64,000 bases of DNA, taken from Leucogyrophana mollusca (Eukaryota; Basidiomycota; Agaricomycetes; Boletales). The stretch is from assembly GCA_021014945.1 (NCBI GenBank), contig MU266349.1, positions 1 to 64,000 on the forward strand, written 5' to 3'. Below are positions 30,555-41,480 of the stretch, piece after piece (positions within the stretch are counted from its first letter, which is position 1; each line of letters starts with the position of its first letter). The translations under genes were made by a program, and so were the position numbers. Under the pieces are notes generated by a model, which was not told the origin of the DNA, made no database searches, and worked only from the letters and a program-made list of their open reading frames with translations.

Positions 30555-32926
30555 TCACGAGTCACCAAGCACCACCCCCTTCAGCCTCTCCCCCCACTCC
30601 TTCCCGAGCATCCGCCCCACCTCCTCTGCCCTCTTCTCCCTCCACGGGCCCCCAGCCTCGAAACACGCGGGGGGCGGGACGAATTCGCCCCCCTCCACCT
30701 GCCGATATCGCAGCACCTCCTTCACAGTCGTCCCGTCTCCCTGCTCTACGACAGCTCGGAGGTGCTTCTCCGACAGGTCCTTTGCTCTCGTGTTCGTATT
30801 TGTTTTCGCTTCTCACGTCGTCGTCAGTCTCGGCACCGGCGCGGAGATCGGACCAGATATCAGACGCGACGTGATGGATCGCCAGCAGCCTCACGAAGCC
30901 CTCTATCCGTCCCGGGCTCCCCACCAGCGCGCCGAAGTACGCAGCCACCATCCTTGCGCTCCGCTCCACCGGCCACAGCCAGTCTCCCAGTCTCCCTCCT
31001 CCGCTGCCCACAGCGAGCACGATGTGATGCGTCCTAAGAGTCCTCACGACACGCCCGTAATCGCACCACAAGAGCCGCCTGTAGTCGACCGCATAGCGCA
31101 TCGACGTCGGGGCGAGCAGCAGCGCGTCAAAAAGGGGATGCGAGAACGAGATGGCGTCGTAGAGCGCGAGGAAGTCGGTGTAGAACTAGAAGAGGGGTGG
31201 GCTGAGGCCGAGGAAGGGCGTGGCGGGGGCTTCGAGGGGAGTTGAGGCGGTGATCATTCCGGAGTAAGGCGGAGGGGCAGGGGCAGGAACCTTCTCTGCG
31301 CCATCCACCACCCCAGCCTCATCCCCACCGCCACGTCCCACCGAGCCAAGCCCGCACCGCACAAGCACCTCCCTCGCCACACACACGAGCAGCAGCGTCG
31401 CACGGGCGACGTCCGTCTCCGATGCATCTGCGGTCCCCCGTATGAAGCCCTCCACAGCACCCTCTGCCGCGTTGAATACGGGCGACGAGCCAGAACGGAG
31501 GAGGTGGTCGAGGGGGGACGTAAGCCAGGTGCGCACGAGGGGGAGGGGCGAGATATATGCGTCGGCGTCGGCGTGCTCATTTACCTTCGAGTACGGGTGG
31601 GACTGAGATTCTGGGTCGGACCGGGATTCGGGGGGAGACTGGGCTGGGAATACGGGAGGGGATGACGCGGGTATTCGCTGTGTCGAGCAGAGCCTCACAG
31701 ACTGCGGGGTCACGTTCAGCGGGCTCACCCCACACGGACGGAGACCTCTGCGAGCGCGCTCAGAGCCTGCAGGAGGGACTTCCTCGCCTTGTGGTTGTGG
31801 GCGCAGTCGCAGTCGTGGTCGTGATTGTGATTGTGATCGTCGGAGTGGCAGGGACGAAGCACCAGCGCGAGCATAGAGCTCACTGCGCACCACACGACTT
31901 TTCCTTCCCCTCCTCTCCCCTCCTCTCCGGCACCCGCACCAGCACCCACAGACCCAGACTCAAACGCACCCCTCAGCCGCACAAGCGCCTCCTAGGGTGT
32001 ATGTTGGGTGTGGTGGACGTGTGGTGCGTGTGGTGGTGTGGGTCTGTGTGGTCTGTGTGGATGGTGGTGGTGGAGGTCAGCGTGGAGGGAAGAGGGGACT
32101 GGTGTCCGCGGTTGGGTTGGGCGCGTCTTCCGCTGGGTTTGACGATGACGAAGAGTGCGGGGGAGGCTGCATCCACGCGACAGAGGGGTCGTTTGTGGGG
32201 ATGTGAGGAAAGAAACGGCTGGCGGATGTCTTCGGGCGTCCCTTCTTCCGGTTCCGGGTCCTCGCTCTCGTCTTTCAGCAGGCCGCCACTGGTCCCATCT
32301 TTAAATTCCCCAAGCGAAATGACACCCGGATCGGACAAATCGGGCGGGGGCAGAGCGAGTGGAGGGCGCTTCAGAGACGCAGGTGCGGATTCGTAGACGT
32401 GCACGTCCTGCGGGGTGACCTTTGCGAAGCGGAGTCGGTGGTTGTGTTTTCCGCGGCGTGACTCTAAATCAGCCGCTGCAGCGCGTTCCGAGAGCCACGC
32501 GCCTTTGGATGGAGTGGTGGCGTGTATGTCGTCAAGGCTCTTGGTGCGAGTGGGTGCCGGCGCATGGTCTGCTGCTGTCAGCTCAGCGACTCTGCGCTGT
32601 CTGGCTTGGGCCACTTTCTGGAGGAGGATGTCTTGTCGATCTTGTTCTCGCTCATGTGAGAGCCGCTGCTTATTCTCCTCGCTGACCTGCCTCTGCAGCG
32701 CGTCGTCAACCGCGCTTGCGACATCCACCGCACTCTGCACGACAGGAACATGCAGCGGTCTCCTGCCATCCTTCTTCGCCTGCTCACGGGCCCTCGCAAA
32801 CGCACTCTTTGGAGTCTTACTACGATGCTGTACCTCGGGAAATCCCGACGGCCGGATGGGAGTGGAGGGTGGTGTCGGCGCGGTTGTCGGTTTGCGCTCG
32901 AATACGGAGCCTACTATCGATCCCAT
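30555..32926 (-). pseudogene. RPAP1 with internal deletion and frameshift, copy B
   Basis: RPAP1 (RNA polymerase II-associated protein 1) aids nuclear import and assembly of Pol II. The start MGSIVGSVFERKP is at 32926. The N-terminal half shows GFPEVQHRSK, SAFARAREQAKK, the RPAP1_N-like QVSEENKQRL, and the RPAP1_C-like VISLGEF...EEGTPEDIR. One extra C after PEDIR shifts the frame away from FFPHIPTNDPSVAW. A GT-rich stretch follows, then C-terminal blocks: WLTSPLDHLLRSG, LLVCVAREVL, DYRRLLWCDYGR and IHHVASDIW, with TGA at 30555-30557. RPAP1 normally exceeds 1100 residues; several hundred core residues are missing. It is probably non-functional, unless the gap is an unusual allele. Confidence 0.72.
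31998..32085. repeat. GT-rich low-complexity run
   Basis: Irregular (GTGTGG/TGGTGG) repeat on the plus strand, at the point where the RPAP1 core is missing in copy B. It may mark the deletion junction. Confidence 0.7.
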
Positions 32927-32999
32927 CGTCGATGGCAGGCAGGGTGTGCTTACGTCAGGATCGAGGCAATCATTGGTTCGCAACCAGCTCCGCGAAAAG

Positions 33000-34091
33000 T
33001 CCAGCCCTCCAGTGTACGGCCCGTCTCTTCTCATTATCTCGTATGCTCGCTCATCTATCAACTTCGCAGTTCTGTGTGTACCCATGTATTGACCCTTCGC
33101 GGAAGCTATCATGCAGGGTCTCACATCTAACCGCACGACTCCTGCCCCACCCCCCAACGTGCCGTTCCTGTGTTTTGTCCTATGCAGCTTGAGATAATGC
33201 GTACGGTGAACAAGAATTTGTGAAGGTATTTTTAGTACCAAAGATTCTGCCACCTATAACCGAGAGATGAGGATACAATTGTAGGGCTGTAGTGTTCAAG
33301 TCACCTTCTAACTTCAGTTTGATGTGCTAGGCGGTTATGGGCGACTCGCTCGAGTTCGGTGGGCTGTGTCTTGTCTCGTCGTTTGGAGGGCTAAGTTTAC
33401 ATTCGTATTAGCGCATTTGCGGAAATCTTGATATCAAAGATATAAAGCGTACTCACATGATGGATTGAACCACAGTGTCGTCCTTGAACTTGAAATCCGC
33501 GCGGTTACGCGAATCGATGTGTATGGTTGGATAAGGCCGGTTGCTGATGGCGACAGAAAGCAGATACGCAAAGAAAATTAACGATATTATCCACAGGAGG
33601 GTAAAGACCAATACGGTCACTAGGACGGTGGCAGCCAGGAAGAGAGCCGTAGCATCAGTGCCGATGGTAATCATGTGTTACGGATGGGTCTTGGGGTGCA
33701 CTCCGGTATGGGTAATAATCGTTAACCGTAGCCGGTCTTATACTCGATCCTTCAATGTTCCCACGAAACTGGTGATACGTACTAAGTAATAATAGCACTG
33801 CGTCCGTCATGGCCATATGTAGAAATACCCTTTGTCTGCTTCCCTTTTCGTGGCTGCTTCCTCAGTATCATGATCTGGTATCATAATCTTTGTGTCCTGG
33901 ATGGATAACGCAGAGCAGAAAGATATAGTCCACAATCAGGGCGTATAATATCGCGCCGGACGTGCACGGTGCATCGCATCAAGCAACCGCAGTGTTCTCA
34001 GCCACTATACGCGCCTACCCTGCATTTCGTCGCCGTTCTCATCTAACAGCGAAGTTCCTGCCTGACAGTGAAAGTGATCTCAGGCTGGGAT
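33000..34091. other. Spacer between RPAP1 and CHAT in copy B
   Basis: About 1.1 kb. The right 170 bp are collinear with the CHAT upstream region of copy A. A minus-strand ORF (33453-33674) has a strongly hydrophobic stretch (LVTVLVFTLLWIISLIFF), so a membrane-protein exon is possible, but no family was recognised. There is no trace of the NDUFV1 pseudogene that fills this place in copy A. Confidence 0.45.
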
Positions 34092-37000
34092 ATGGAGTCC
34101 ACCGAGGGAAAGACAGTATTCTCGCTCACAGGCATGCAGAGATATTGACCAAGTTTCTCAGTCCAAGACTTACTTGAGTTGTTGCAGTCGTTGGAGCCAC
34201 TGGGTTGTCTCCATCTGATGGTACGGACTTCTACGTTGTCGTCGAGGTGGACGGAGAGCAAGGACAGACGGCCAAGCTAGCGCCCTCGCCTCAATCAATC
34301 ATCGAATGGAATGCTTGCTTTACACTGTATGTATTCTCGACCCGGCATCTCCACGTAGCCTGACCAGATCGATGTGAGTTCAGGAGAGCAGACAAGGCAT
34401 CATACATTGCCCTTCGTTTGTACGAACACTGGAAAGCGGTGCTCCCGGGCCACTTGGGAGGGGATAAGCCGATTTGGGAGTCAAGAGTTACTGCCGAGCA
34501 GCTGCTGGGATGCGGTAGCAAATTTACAAGTGCCTCACCCCTCGCTGCTGCTGTGATGTAAAGACTGATTTTTCTCCCTAGATATGGCTCTCTCGGCGAA
34601 AGCACCCCACGAAGAAGGTCATCTCATTGTGCAGGCCGAACGAACTGTACATACCGAAGCCGAACGTCTCGTCGCTGGCGAGGTAGATGATTCATTCGAT
34701 CTGCATTATCAGTCCTCACGGAAACACTTGCTCAGAGCTTGGCCAAGCCCCGGTGGCAGGGTGAAATGAAGGGGCTGGAACCTTCAGTTGTGTGCTCCGT
34801 ACATGACCATGCCGCCATCATGTATTCCAGCCTCGAGGAGAGCTACGATAGGGAGAAGTTAGAGCAGGCAGTCGATCATTATCGTGTCTCGCTCGACTTG
34901 CGTCCGGCGGGGCACCCCGGACGTTCTGCATCGCTAGTCTGGCTCGCCGACGCCCTTTCCACTCGGTTCGACGAGCTCGGCGACAGAGCCGACATAGATG
35001 AAGCCATTGGGCTCAATCGTGAAGACCTTCTGTTGCGCCCGCAAGATCACCCCGATCATTCCACGTCCCTGTGCAACCTCGCCTCCACCCTTTCCACTCG
35101 ATTCAATGAGTTCGGCGACAGAGCCGACCTGGATGAAGCCACTGAACTCCATCGAGCAGCCCTCGTGTTACGTCCACTAGGGCACCCCGATCACTGCACG
35201 TCTCTGGGAAACCTTGCCCTCACCCTTTCCACTCGATTCAGACAGTTCGGCGATGGAGCCGACTTGGACGAAGCCATCGAGCTCAACCGTGCGGCGCTCG
35301 CGTTGCTTCCACAAAACCACCCCAGTCACTCCACGTTGTTGAACAACCTCGCTTCAGCCCTTTCCACGCGATTCAGCCAGTTCAGCGACAGAGTCGACCT
35401 GGATGAAGCCATTGGGCTCATCCGTGCAGTTCTCGCCTTACTTCCACCAAGTCACCCCAATTACTCCACGCCAATGAACAACCTCGCTTTGACCCTTTCC
35501 GCTCGATTCAAGGAGTTCGGTAACAAAGCTGACCTCGACGAAGCCATCGAGCTGAATCACAGAGTCCTCGCGTTGCGACCACCAGGGCACCCTGATCACG
35601 CCTTGTCACTGGGCAACCTCGCTCTCACCATTTTCACTCGATTCAACCAGTTCGGCGATAGAGCCGACCTGGACGAGGCCATCGAACTAAATCGTGCAGC
35701 CCTCATGTTGCGTTCACATGGGAATCCCAGTCACTCCACGTCATTGAGCAACCTCGCTTCCACCCTGTCCACTCGATACAACCAGTTCGGCGACAGAGCC
35801 GACCTGGACGAAGCCCTCGAGCTCAACCGTACGGCTCTCGTGTTGCTTCCGCAAAGCCACCCCAATTACCCCACGTCATTGAACAACCTCGCTTGGACCC
35901 TTTCCACTCGATTCAACCAGTTCGGCAGCAAAGCCGACCTGGATGAAGCCATTGAGCTGAATCGCACAGCCCTCGCGTTGTGTCCACATGGACACCCCAG
36001 TTACTCCACGTCATTGAACAACCTTGCTTCGACCCTTTCCACTCGATTCGACCGGTTCGGCGATGGGGCCGACCTGGACGAAGCCATTGAGCTGTATCGT
36101 GCAGCCCTTGTGTTGCGTCCACCAGGGCACCCCGATCGCTCCACGTTCCTGAACAACCTCGCTCTCACCCTTTCCACTCGATTCGACCAGTTAAGCGACA
36201 GACCCGACCTTGACGAAGCCATCGAGCTCCATCGAGATGCCCTGGCATTGTGTCCACCAGGGCACCCCGGCCGCTCCACATCCCTGGTCAATTTTGCTCT
36301 CGCCCTTTCCACTCGATTCGAGCAGTTCCGCGACAGAGCCGATCTCGATATGGCTTTGCAGTACCATGAACTGGCTTCCACTGACACAAACTGCGGCTCA
36401 TGGCACCAAGTTAAGTGCTCGCTGACATGGATTGGAGCGGCCGAGACATTTGATCATGTTTCTGCATTGAACGCCTACAGAGTAACCTTAGCCAATCTCG
36501 ACCACCACGTCATTTCAAGGTCATTCATTGTATCACGCCACGAACTCCTCAAAAGCATCTCTTCTTCCTTAGCGGCCAATGCCGCATCTTGCGCTCTTCG
36601 TCGAAACGAGCCCGGTACTGCTGTGGAGTTATTGGAGCAGGGAAGGGGTATAATATGGACACAGATGGCAAACCTCCGTACGCCTCTTCAGCAACTTTTT
36701 GATGCAAATGCACACGGTAAAAGGCTGGCGACAGACCTTCAGCGAATCAGCTTGGAGATTGACAGGTTGTCCGGAAGCCTGCGGGATGACGGGAATAGTA
36801 ATTCTCGAGACGAAGAAGCACGACGTCACCGACGCCTGACTGAAGAGTGGGATTCTGTCGTGTGTGAAGTGCGACGGGTGGAAGGTTTCTCTCGGTTTCT
36901 GTTACCTCCGCTCTACTCTGATCTCCAGCAGGCTGCCACCGAAGGTCCCGTCATTGTAATCAATGCCAGTGAATATTCCTGCGATGCACTCATTATTCTC

Positions 37001-37999
37001 CGGGATGGCCCTCCGCATCATATACCCCTTACGAATCTCACTCTGCAAGATGTCACTGAATTGGAATCGGAGTTCGCTCACGTACTGAAGACTCGTTCGA
37101 ATTCTAGCGTTCCTGGGTGCGAGAACAGCATGCGGAATCACTTATTCTCGCTACTACGATCGCTTTGGGATCTCGTCATGCATCCCATCGTCAATGCGCT
37201 AGGGAATGTTCAAGTCCCAGCAGCTTCGCGGGTGTGGTTGTGCCCCACGTCCAAATTCACGTCACTGCCATTGCACGCTGCCGGTCCATATCGTAAGGGC
37301 GAGTTGGGCATGTCCGATCTGTACATCATATCGTACACTCCCACACTGTCGGCCCTCATCAGGACGAGGAGAAACAACGCCATAGCGTCGATGATCACTC
37401 CAAAGTTCGCGGCAGTTGGCCAAGCAACGCCCAGTAGCGGAAGTCGTGAAGGGGAACTCCTCACGGTGAATGCGGAGCTCGACCTCGTTCTTCGTCAATT
37501 GCCACCATCTGCTCCTTCCACGCGTCTAGCCGATACTGCTGCCACGAGAGGCGCGGCACTGGACGCTCTCTGCAAGAACTCTTGGGTTCATCTTGCTTGC
37601 CACGGTAAACAAGACACGACTCAAGCGTTTAACTCGTGTTTCGCCATGCACGATGGGCCCCTCTCCCTTCTCGACATTATTGGCGCCGATATCCCTCACC
37701 CAGAGTTCGCTTTCCTGTCCGCATGCCACACTGCGGTCGGGGATGCGGAAACACCCGACGAGGTGATCCATCTAGCTGCGGGGATGCAGTTTGCGGGGTT
37801 CAAGAGCGTGATCGGGACGATGTGGGCGGTCGACGACGAGATTGCTCACCACATGGTGTCGGCGTTCTACAAGAGCATGTTCGCCCACGGGATGGACTAC
37901 ACGAAGGCGGCGGCGGCACTGAACATAGCTATGCGGACGGTGGACAAGAAAGCAGTCCCCCTCGAGCAGAGGATTGTGTTCGTTCACACTGGGGCATGA
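34092..37999 (+). CDS. C2-like / TPR repeat / CHAT-domain protease-like protein, copy B
   Basis: Exons 34092-34131, 34188-34326, 34384-34529, 34582-34682 and 34736-37999 join in phase to 1229 residues. The architecture equals copy A: a C2-like N-terminus, eleven 45-residue TPR-like repeats, then a CHAT domain with His1098 (LACHG) and Cys1139 (LSACHTAVG). The first intron has a GC donor (34132) where copy A has GT. Exon 3 is two codons longer than in A (EHWKAVLPG). The N-terminal and CHAT parts are nearly identical between copies, while the repeats differ more, as expected if they confer specificity. In fungi and bacteria CHAT proteases act in cell-death or defence-type pathways. The role here is inferred from domains only. 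Confidence 0.88.
34870..36350 (+). repeat. Eleven 135-bp TPR-coding repeats
   Basis: 45-codon units inside the CHAT exon of copy B, one fewer than copy A. They are more evenly diverged than in A, without the alternating two-unit pattern. Confidence 0.85.
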
Positions 38000-38534
38000 T
38001 GTTGCCTGATACATGATGCCGCGTTCGATATTGACAGTGAGTTTTACTACTCCTCGCAGTGTTGACATTTACTGATATTTGCCCAAGTTCAGGCTGGGTC
38101 TGACTTGCGCTTTCGTTCATATAATGTGTAACTTTTATATATTTTCTGCTTTTTAGTGTCCAGCGCGCTGTCACCAACGTAGATGGAGCTCTGGAAATAT
38201 TTTGTGCTTATCATGTTTCTCCATGTTCGCGTCAACCTGTAGCGCACCGGCATAAATTGCGTTGACCATCATTTTCATTGCATTGGCAAGTCAACGGGCT
38301 GGTAGCGGTTAGTGGAGTCAGTGACGATGAGCTACACGCCAGCGCCAAATTTCTGTATAGATCACGGAACTGAATTTAATACGCACGCGTTATTTGAAAG
38401 GAATAATTGTCTCCCTACGGGAGACCAGTATGCACTGTTCCTGATGACACTGACACCGACACGAATACATTCAGTGGGCCTTCTTCTGCATCATATTCAC
38501 CACCAAATCGAATCAAACTTATTACGCACGTCCC
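38000..38534. other. Convergent 3' flanks of CHAT and GSH2, copy B
   Basis: About 530 bp between the CHAT stop (37999) and the GSH2 stop (38535). No independent gene seen. Collinear with copy A 13839-14360. Confidence 0.5.
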
Positions 38535-40475
38535 TCAATCAACCAGCACCACCGAATCCAGCACCGAGAAGCCCGCAGCCACGCCCCCCTCGTTGCTCTC
38601 CACCCCCTTCGTCCTCATCAACCACCCCACCTCGCGCTCCCTAACCTCCCCCTCCCCCTTTCCCCCTCCCGCACCCCCGCCGAACAGCGCCAACCCAAAC
38701 ACCCCCAGCTCGCTAATCACCTCCGCACGCACCCCGCCACCGCCGCCCGCGCGCACGAGGTAGCTCCCCGTCCCCGCAGGCGGGACGATCAGCTCCATCG
38801 CGATCCACGCCTCGCGGTCCTGCGCGGGGAGCGCGTCGAGGAAGGCTGGGATGTCGTCCTTGTAGACGTTGTTCCCGCCGCCCTCGCGCTGCGGCTTCAG
38901 CACGAGGGCGCTGGCGTGCGCGCGTGCTTTCAGGGTGCCTGCGGGCTCCGGGGGCGCAGGGGAGGTGGTGGTGGTGGTGGTGCCCTCATCCTCGTCGAGC
39001 GCCCACATCCCCATCCACGTTGCGCGCACCTCCTCTAGCACCTCCGGCCCGTACCCCCCGCTCTCCGCCCCTCCACCCAGGAACCGCTCCAGCACCCCCG
39101 GCTTCGTCAGTGCCTCCTGGACCTTCTTGCCCCCCGCGAGCTGCAGCGGGATCGAGGGGCACTTGATCGCGCGGGACCGCTCGAGCGCGATGCGCGTCGC
39201 GTAGTCCGCGGGGGTGGGGAAGTCGGTGGGGACGTAACCTGCGCGGAAGTAGATCGTGGATATCTCGATGGCGGAGGGGGCGGGCGTGGTGGAGGGGGAG
39301 GGGGTAATAAGGAGAGCGCGGGATGTGGGGTCTATAGCCACGGACTCGGCGAGCTCGGCAAAGGTTTGTCGGACGACGTGGATCGCGTGTCTGAGGGCGT
39401 CGTTGGGCGCGGATGGGTTATGGGAGGAAGGTGTGGGCGTGAGCATAGGCCAGGATGTCGTAACACAAGCAAAAGCACGTACTTCTCTAACAACTCGTAC
39501 TCGAGCCACCTCTGGTCGAAGACGTTGCGCTCGTTTGGCTGCACAACGAAGAGGATTTGGGATCTAAGCGTTTGAGTTGAGGAATATAGCAAATTAGCAC
39601 ACCATACGCAGGAGATAGGGAGTAGCATACGACGTACCCCGGGACGCCATACGCCTTGTGCGCCTCCGCGAGGCCCTGCGCAAGGCCGGCAGTGGTATCG
39701 TTGGGTGGGAAGTTATCCGCCCTGAGGTACGGAGACACGCCAAAGTAGCCCGTCGATGCATGGAGGTATCTGTACCACGGGAGAGTAATCGGCGACCGGC
39801 ACGGGCGGGGATGTGCAGGCCCTCACCTGTGCATCGCCGCGGCCCGCTCGGACAGCGGGCCAAACGACGAGGATATCGTGTTGAACTCGACTTGCTTCAG
39901 CTCGAGCTCGGCTCCGACTCCGGCTCCTCCGGTGTGCAGCAGATAGTCCGATCTAAACAGCCCAAGCTGCAGCGGCTGCACCCATCGTCAGCGCACCATC
40001 CAAATCCAAATCACCCCAGCCGCCTCCGTCCTTCTTCACTTCCGCACACCTCCCCTCGGCGCGAAACCAGAAACACAGAACCCACCTGCACGACGCCCTC
40101 GTCCCTCACCGCCCTCCACCCCCTCCACAGCGTCCCCACAAACTCGTCCGCCCGCCCCACGCCCTCCACCGCGCCCATCACGCGGTCCAGGAACGCCTCG
40201 TCCAGCGCTACCCGCGCATAGAGCACATTGTATACGCGCTGCAGTCGCTGCGCACGGTCGAAGAGCGCGCGGGGGACCGGGGACGGGAACAGCGCGAGCG
40301 GGGCGTGGATGGCGGAGGTCGGTGCGGGCGGCTGCGCCTGGGACGGAGGGGATGGGAGAGGGAGGTAGAGGAGGCCGTGGGAGAGGGCGTAGGTCGTTGC
40401 GGCGAGGGTCAGCGACTCGAGCTGAGGCTCTGTCAGCTTTGGTGGCCATTCGGAGAAAATGAAGCTAGAGGCCAT
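38535..40475 (-). CDS. GSH2: Glutathione synthetase
   Basis: ATP-dependent ligase joining gamma-glutamylcysteine to glycine, the second step of cytosolic glutathione synthesis. Exon 1 begins MASSFIFSEWPPKL at 40475 and ends GVVQ before a GTGGG donor at 40085. Exon 2 carries LGLFRSDYLLHTGG and KQVEFNTISSSFG, both family hallmarks. Exon 3 carries FPPNDTTAGLAQGL, exon 4 FVVQPNERNVFDQRW, and the last, long exon IHVVRQTFAELAE, ERSRAIKCPSIPLQLAG, the ATP-grasp glycine loop KPQREGGGNN and the C-terminal MRTKGVESNEGGVAAGFS. Stop at 38535-38537. All expected regions are present, about 540 residues, so this copy is probably the functional one. It is divergent from HNT1 (188 bp between start codons). 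Confidence 0.9.
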
Positions 40476-40663
40476 TTTTTGCGATCGCGTTATGTATCTG
40501 GCGGCGACAAGTGGAGGTTATAGTGTAAGATAACCTCTCGGTCTTATCATGATACAGCTGTCAAAGATCTATAAGCAAATCCGACTGACGAGATAGTCAC
40601 AGTCAAGTCTGGCGCCATCGTTGTGTAATTGAGAGTCAGCTTTCATTTCAGATTGCAACCGCC
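40476..40663. promoter_or_regulatory. Divergent GSH2/HNT1 promoter region
   Basis: 188 bp between the two start codons must hold both promoters. Most of this interval (with GSH2 exon 1) is deleted in copy A. No canonical TATA box was seen. Confidence 0.5.
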
Positions 40664-41480
40664 ATGGCCTCTGCTGCAAGGTGAGCGCCTGCTTAGGCTT
40701 CAGCGATAAAGGACAAGTAGTCGTAGGCTCCAACTCCATCCCCATAGATCTCTCGCAAGCTGCATATTTTGCAAAATCATCAAGGGTGCGTACACAGGCC
40801 CGAGCCCAGCTTTCAAGGTCGCTGCGCCCACACGTCCACCATCCAGGTGAAATTCCAAGCTATAAGCTCATCGAAACCGAGGCGACGTGCGTATCTCACA
40901 ACGAATCCATCGTCCACCTAACATCATATATGCACACACCCACCACACACGCAGGTTCTCCTTCCTTGACATCGGCCCGCTCTCCAAAGGCCATGCACTC
41001 GTCATTCCCAAATGTCAGTCTCACCCTCTCGCCCAGTCCAGGTCCCACTTGACGACGACAGCCACTGATTCCGCGCACCCCGAACAGACCACGCCGTGAA
41101 GCTGCCCGAGCTCCCGGACGAGAGCCTCGCAGACGTGATGGTCATCGCGAAGCGGATCGCCCTGGCACAGGGTATCGAGGACTTCAACGTCCTCCAGGTA
41201 CGCCTCCGTGCACCTCTCTTCGCACTTCCTTCTTACCACACCGCGGTAGAACAACGGCAAGATCGCGCATCAGGTACGTATCCCCGCGTCGTGGCCCCTC
41301 AGCACACCCCACCCACTCACTCCCGCCCTACAGGAAGTCGAGCATGTCCACTTCCATGTCATCCCCAAGCCCAGCGAAGACCAGGGCCTCGTGGTGCAGT
41401 GGAAGCCCCTGCCGACGCCCCCGAAGGACGACATGCTCGAGATCCAGCGCAAAGTCCAGGAGTTCGCCAACAAGCTGTGA
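40664..41480 (+). CDS. HNT1: HIT-family nucleotide-binding hydrolase
   Basis: Histidine-triad (HIT) hydrolase of purine nucleotide phosphoramidates such as AMP-lysine. Six to seven short exons: MASAA, then SCIFCKIIKG, EIPSYKLIETEAT, SFLDIGPLSKGHALVIPK, a long exon with KLPELPDESLADVM and GIEDFNVLQ, the small exon NNGKIAHQ, and EVEHVHFHVIPKP, the intact HxHxH triad. Stop TGA at 41478-41480. The joins for the first three exons were checked in phase. The length, about 140 residues, is typical. Copy A keeps only exon 1. Confidence 0.9.

Larger units (their letters stand above)
29686..40715. repeat. Segmental duplication, copy B
   Basis: This is the partner of copy A, more compact and better preserved. 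GSH2 and HNT1 appear intact here, so B is closer to the ancestral arrangement at its right end. RPAP1 is nevertheless internally deleted. Between RPAP1 and CHAT it has about 0.9 kb, where copy A has about 3.5 kb. The left edge abuts unannotated sequence just after the minisatellite. Confidence 0.85.

Noticed and set aside
31557..32396. 279-codon plus ORF as a gene
   Set aside because: It is antisense to RPAP1 copy B, whose minus-strand peptides match the family. The ORF has low-complexity Val/Gly runs and no recognisable domain.
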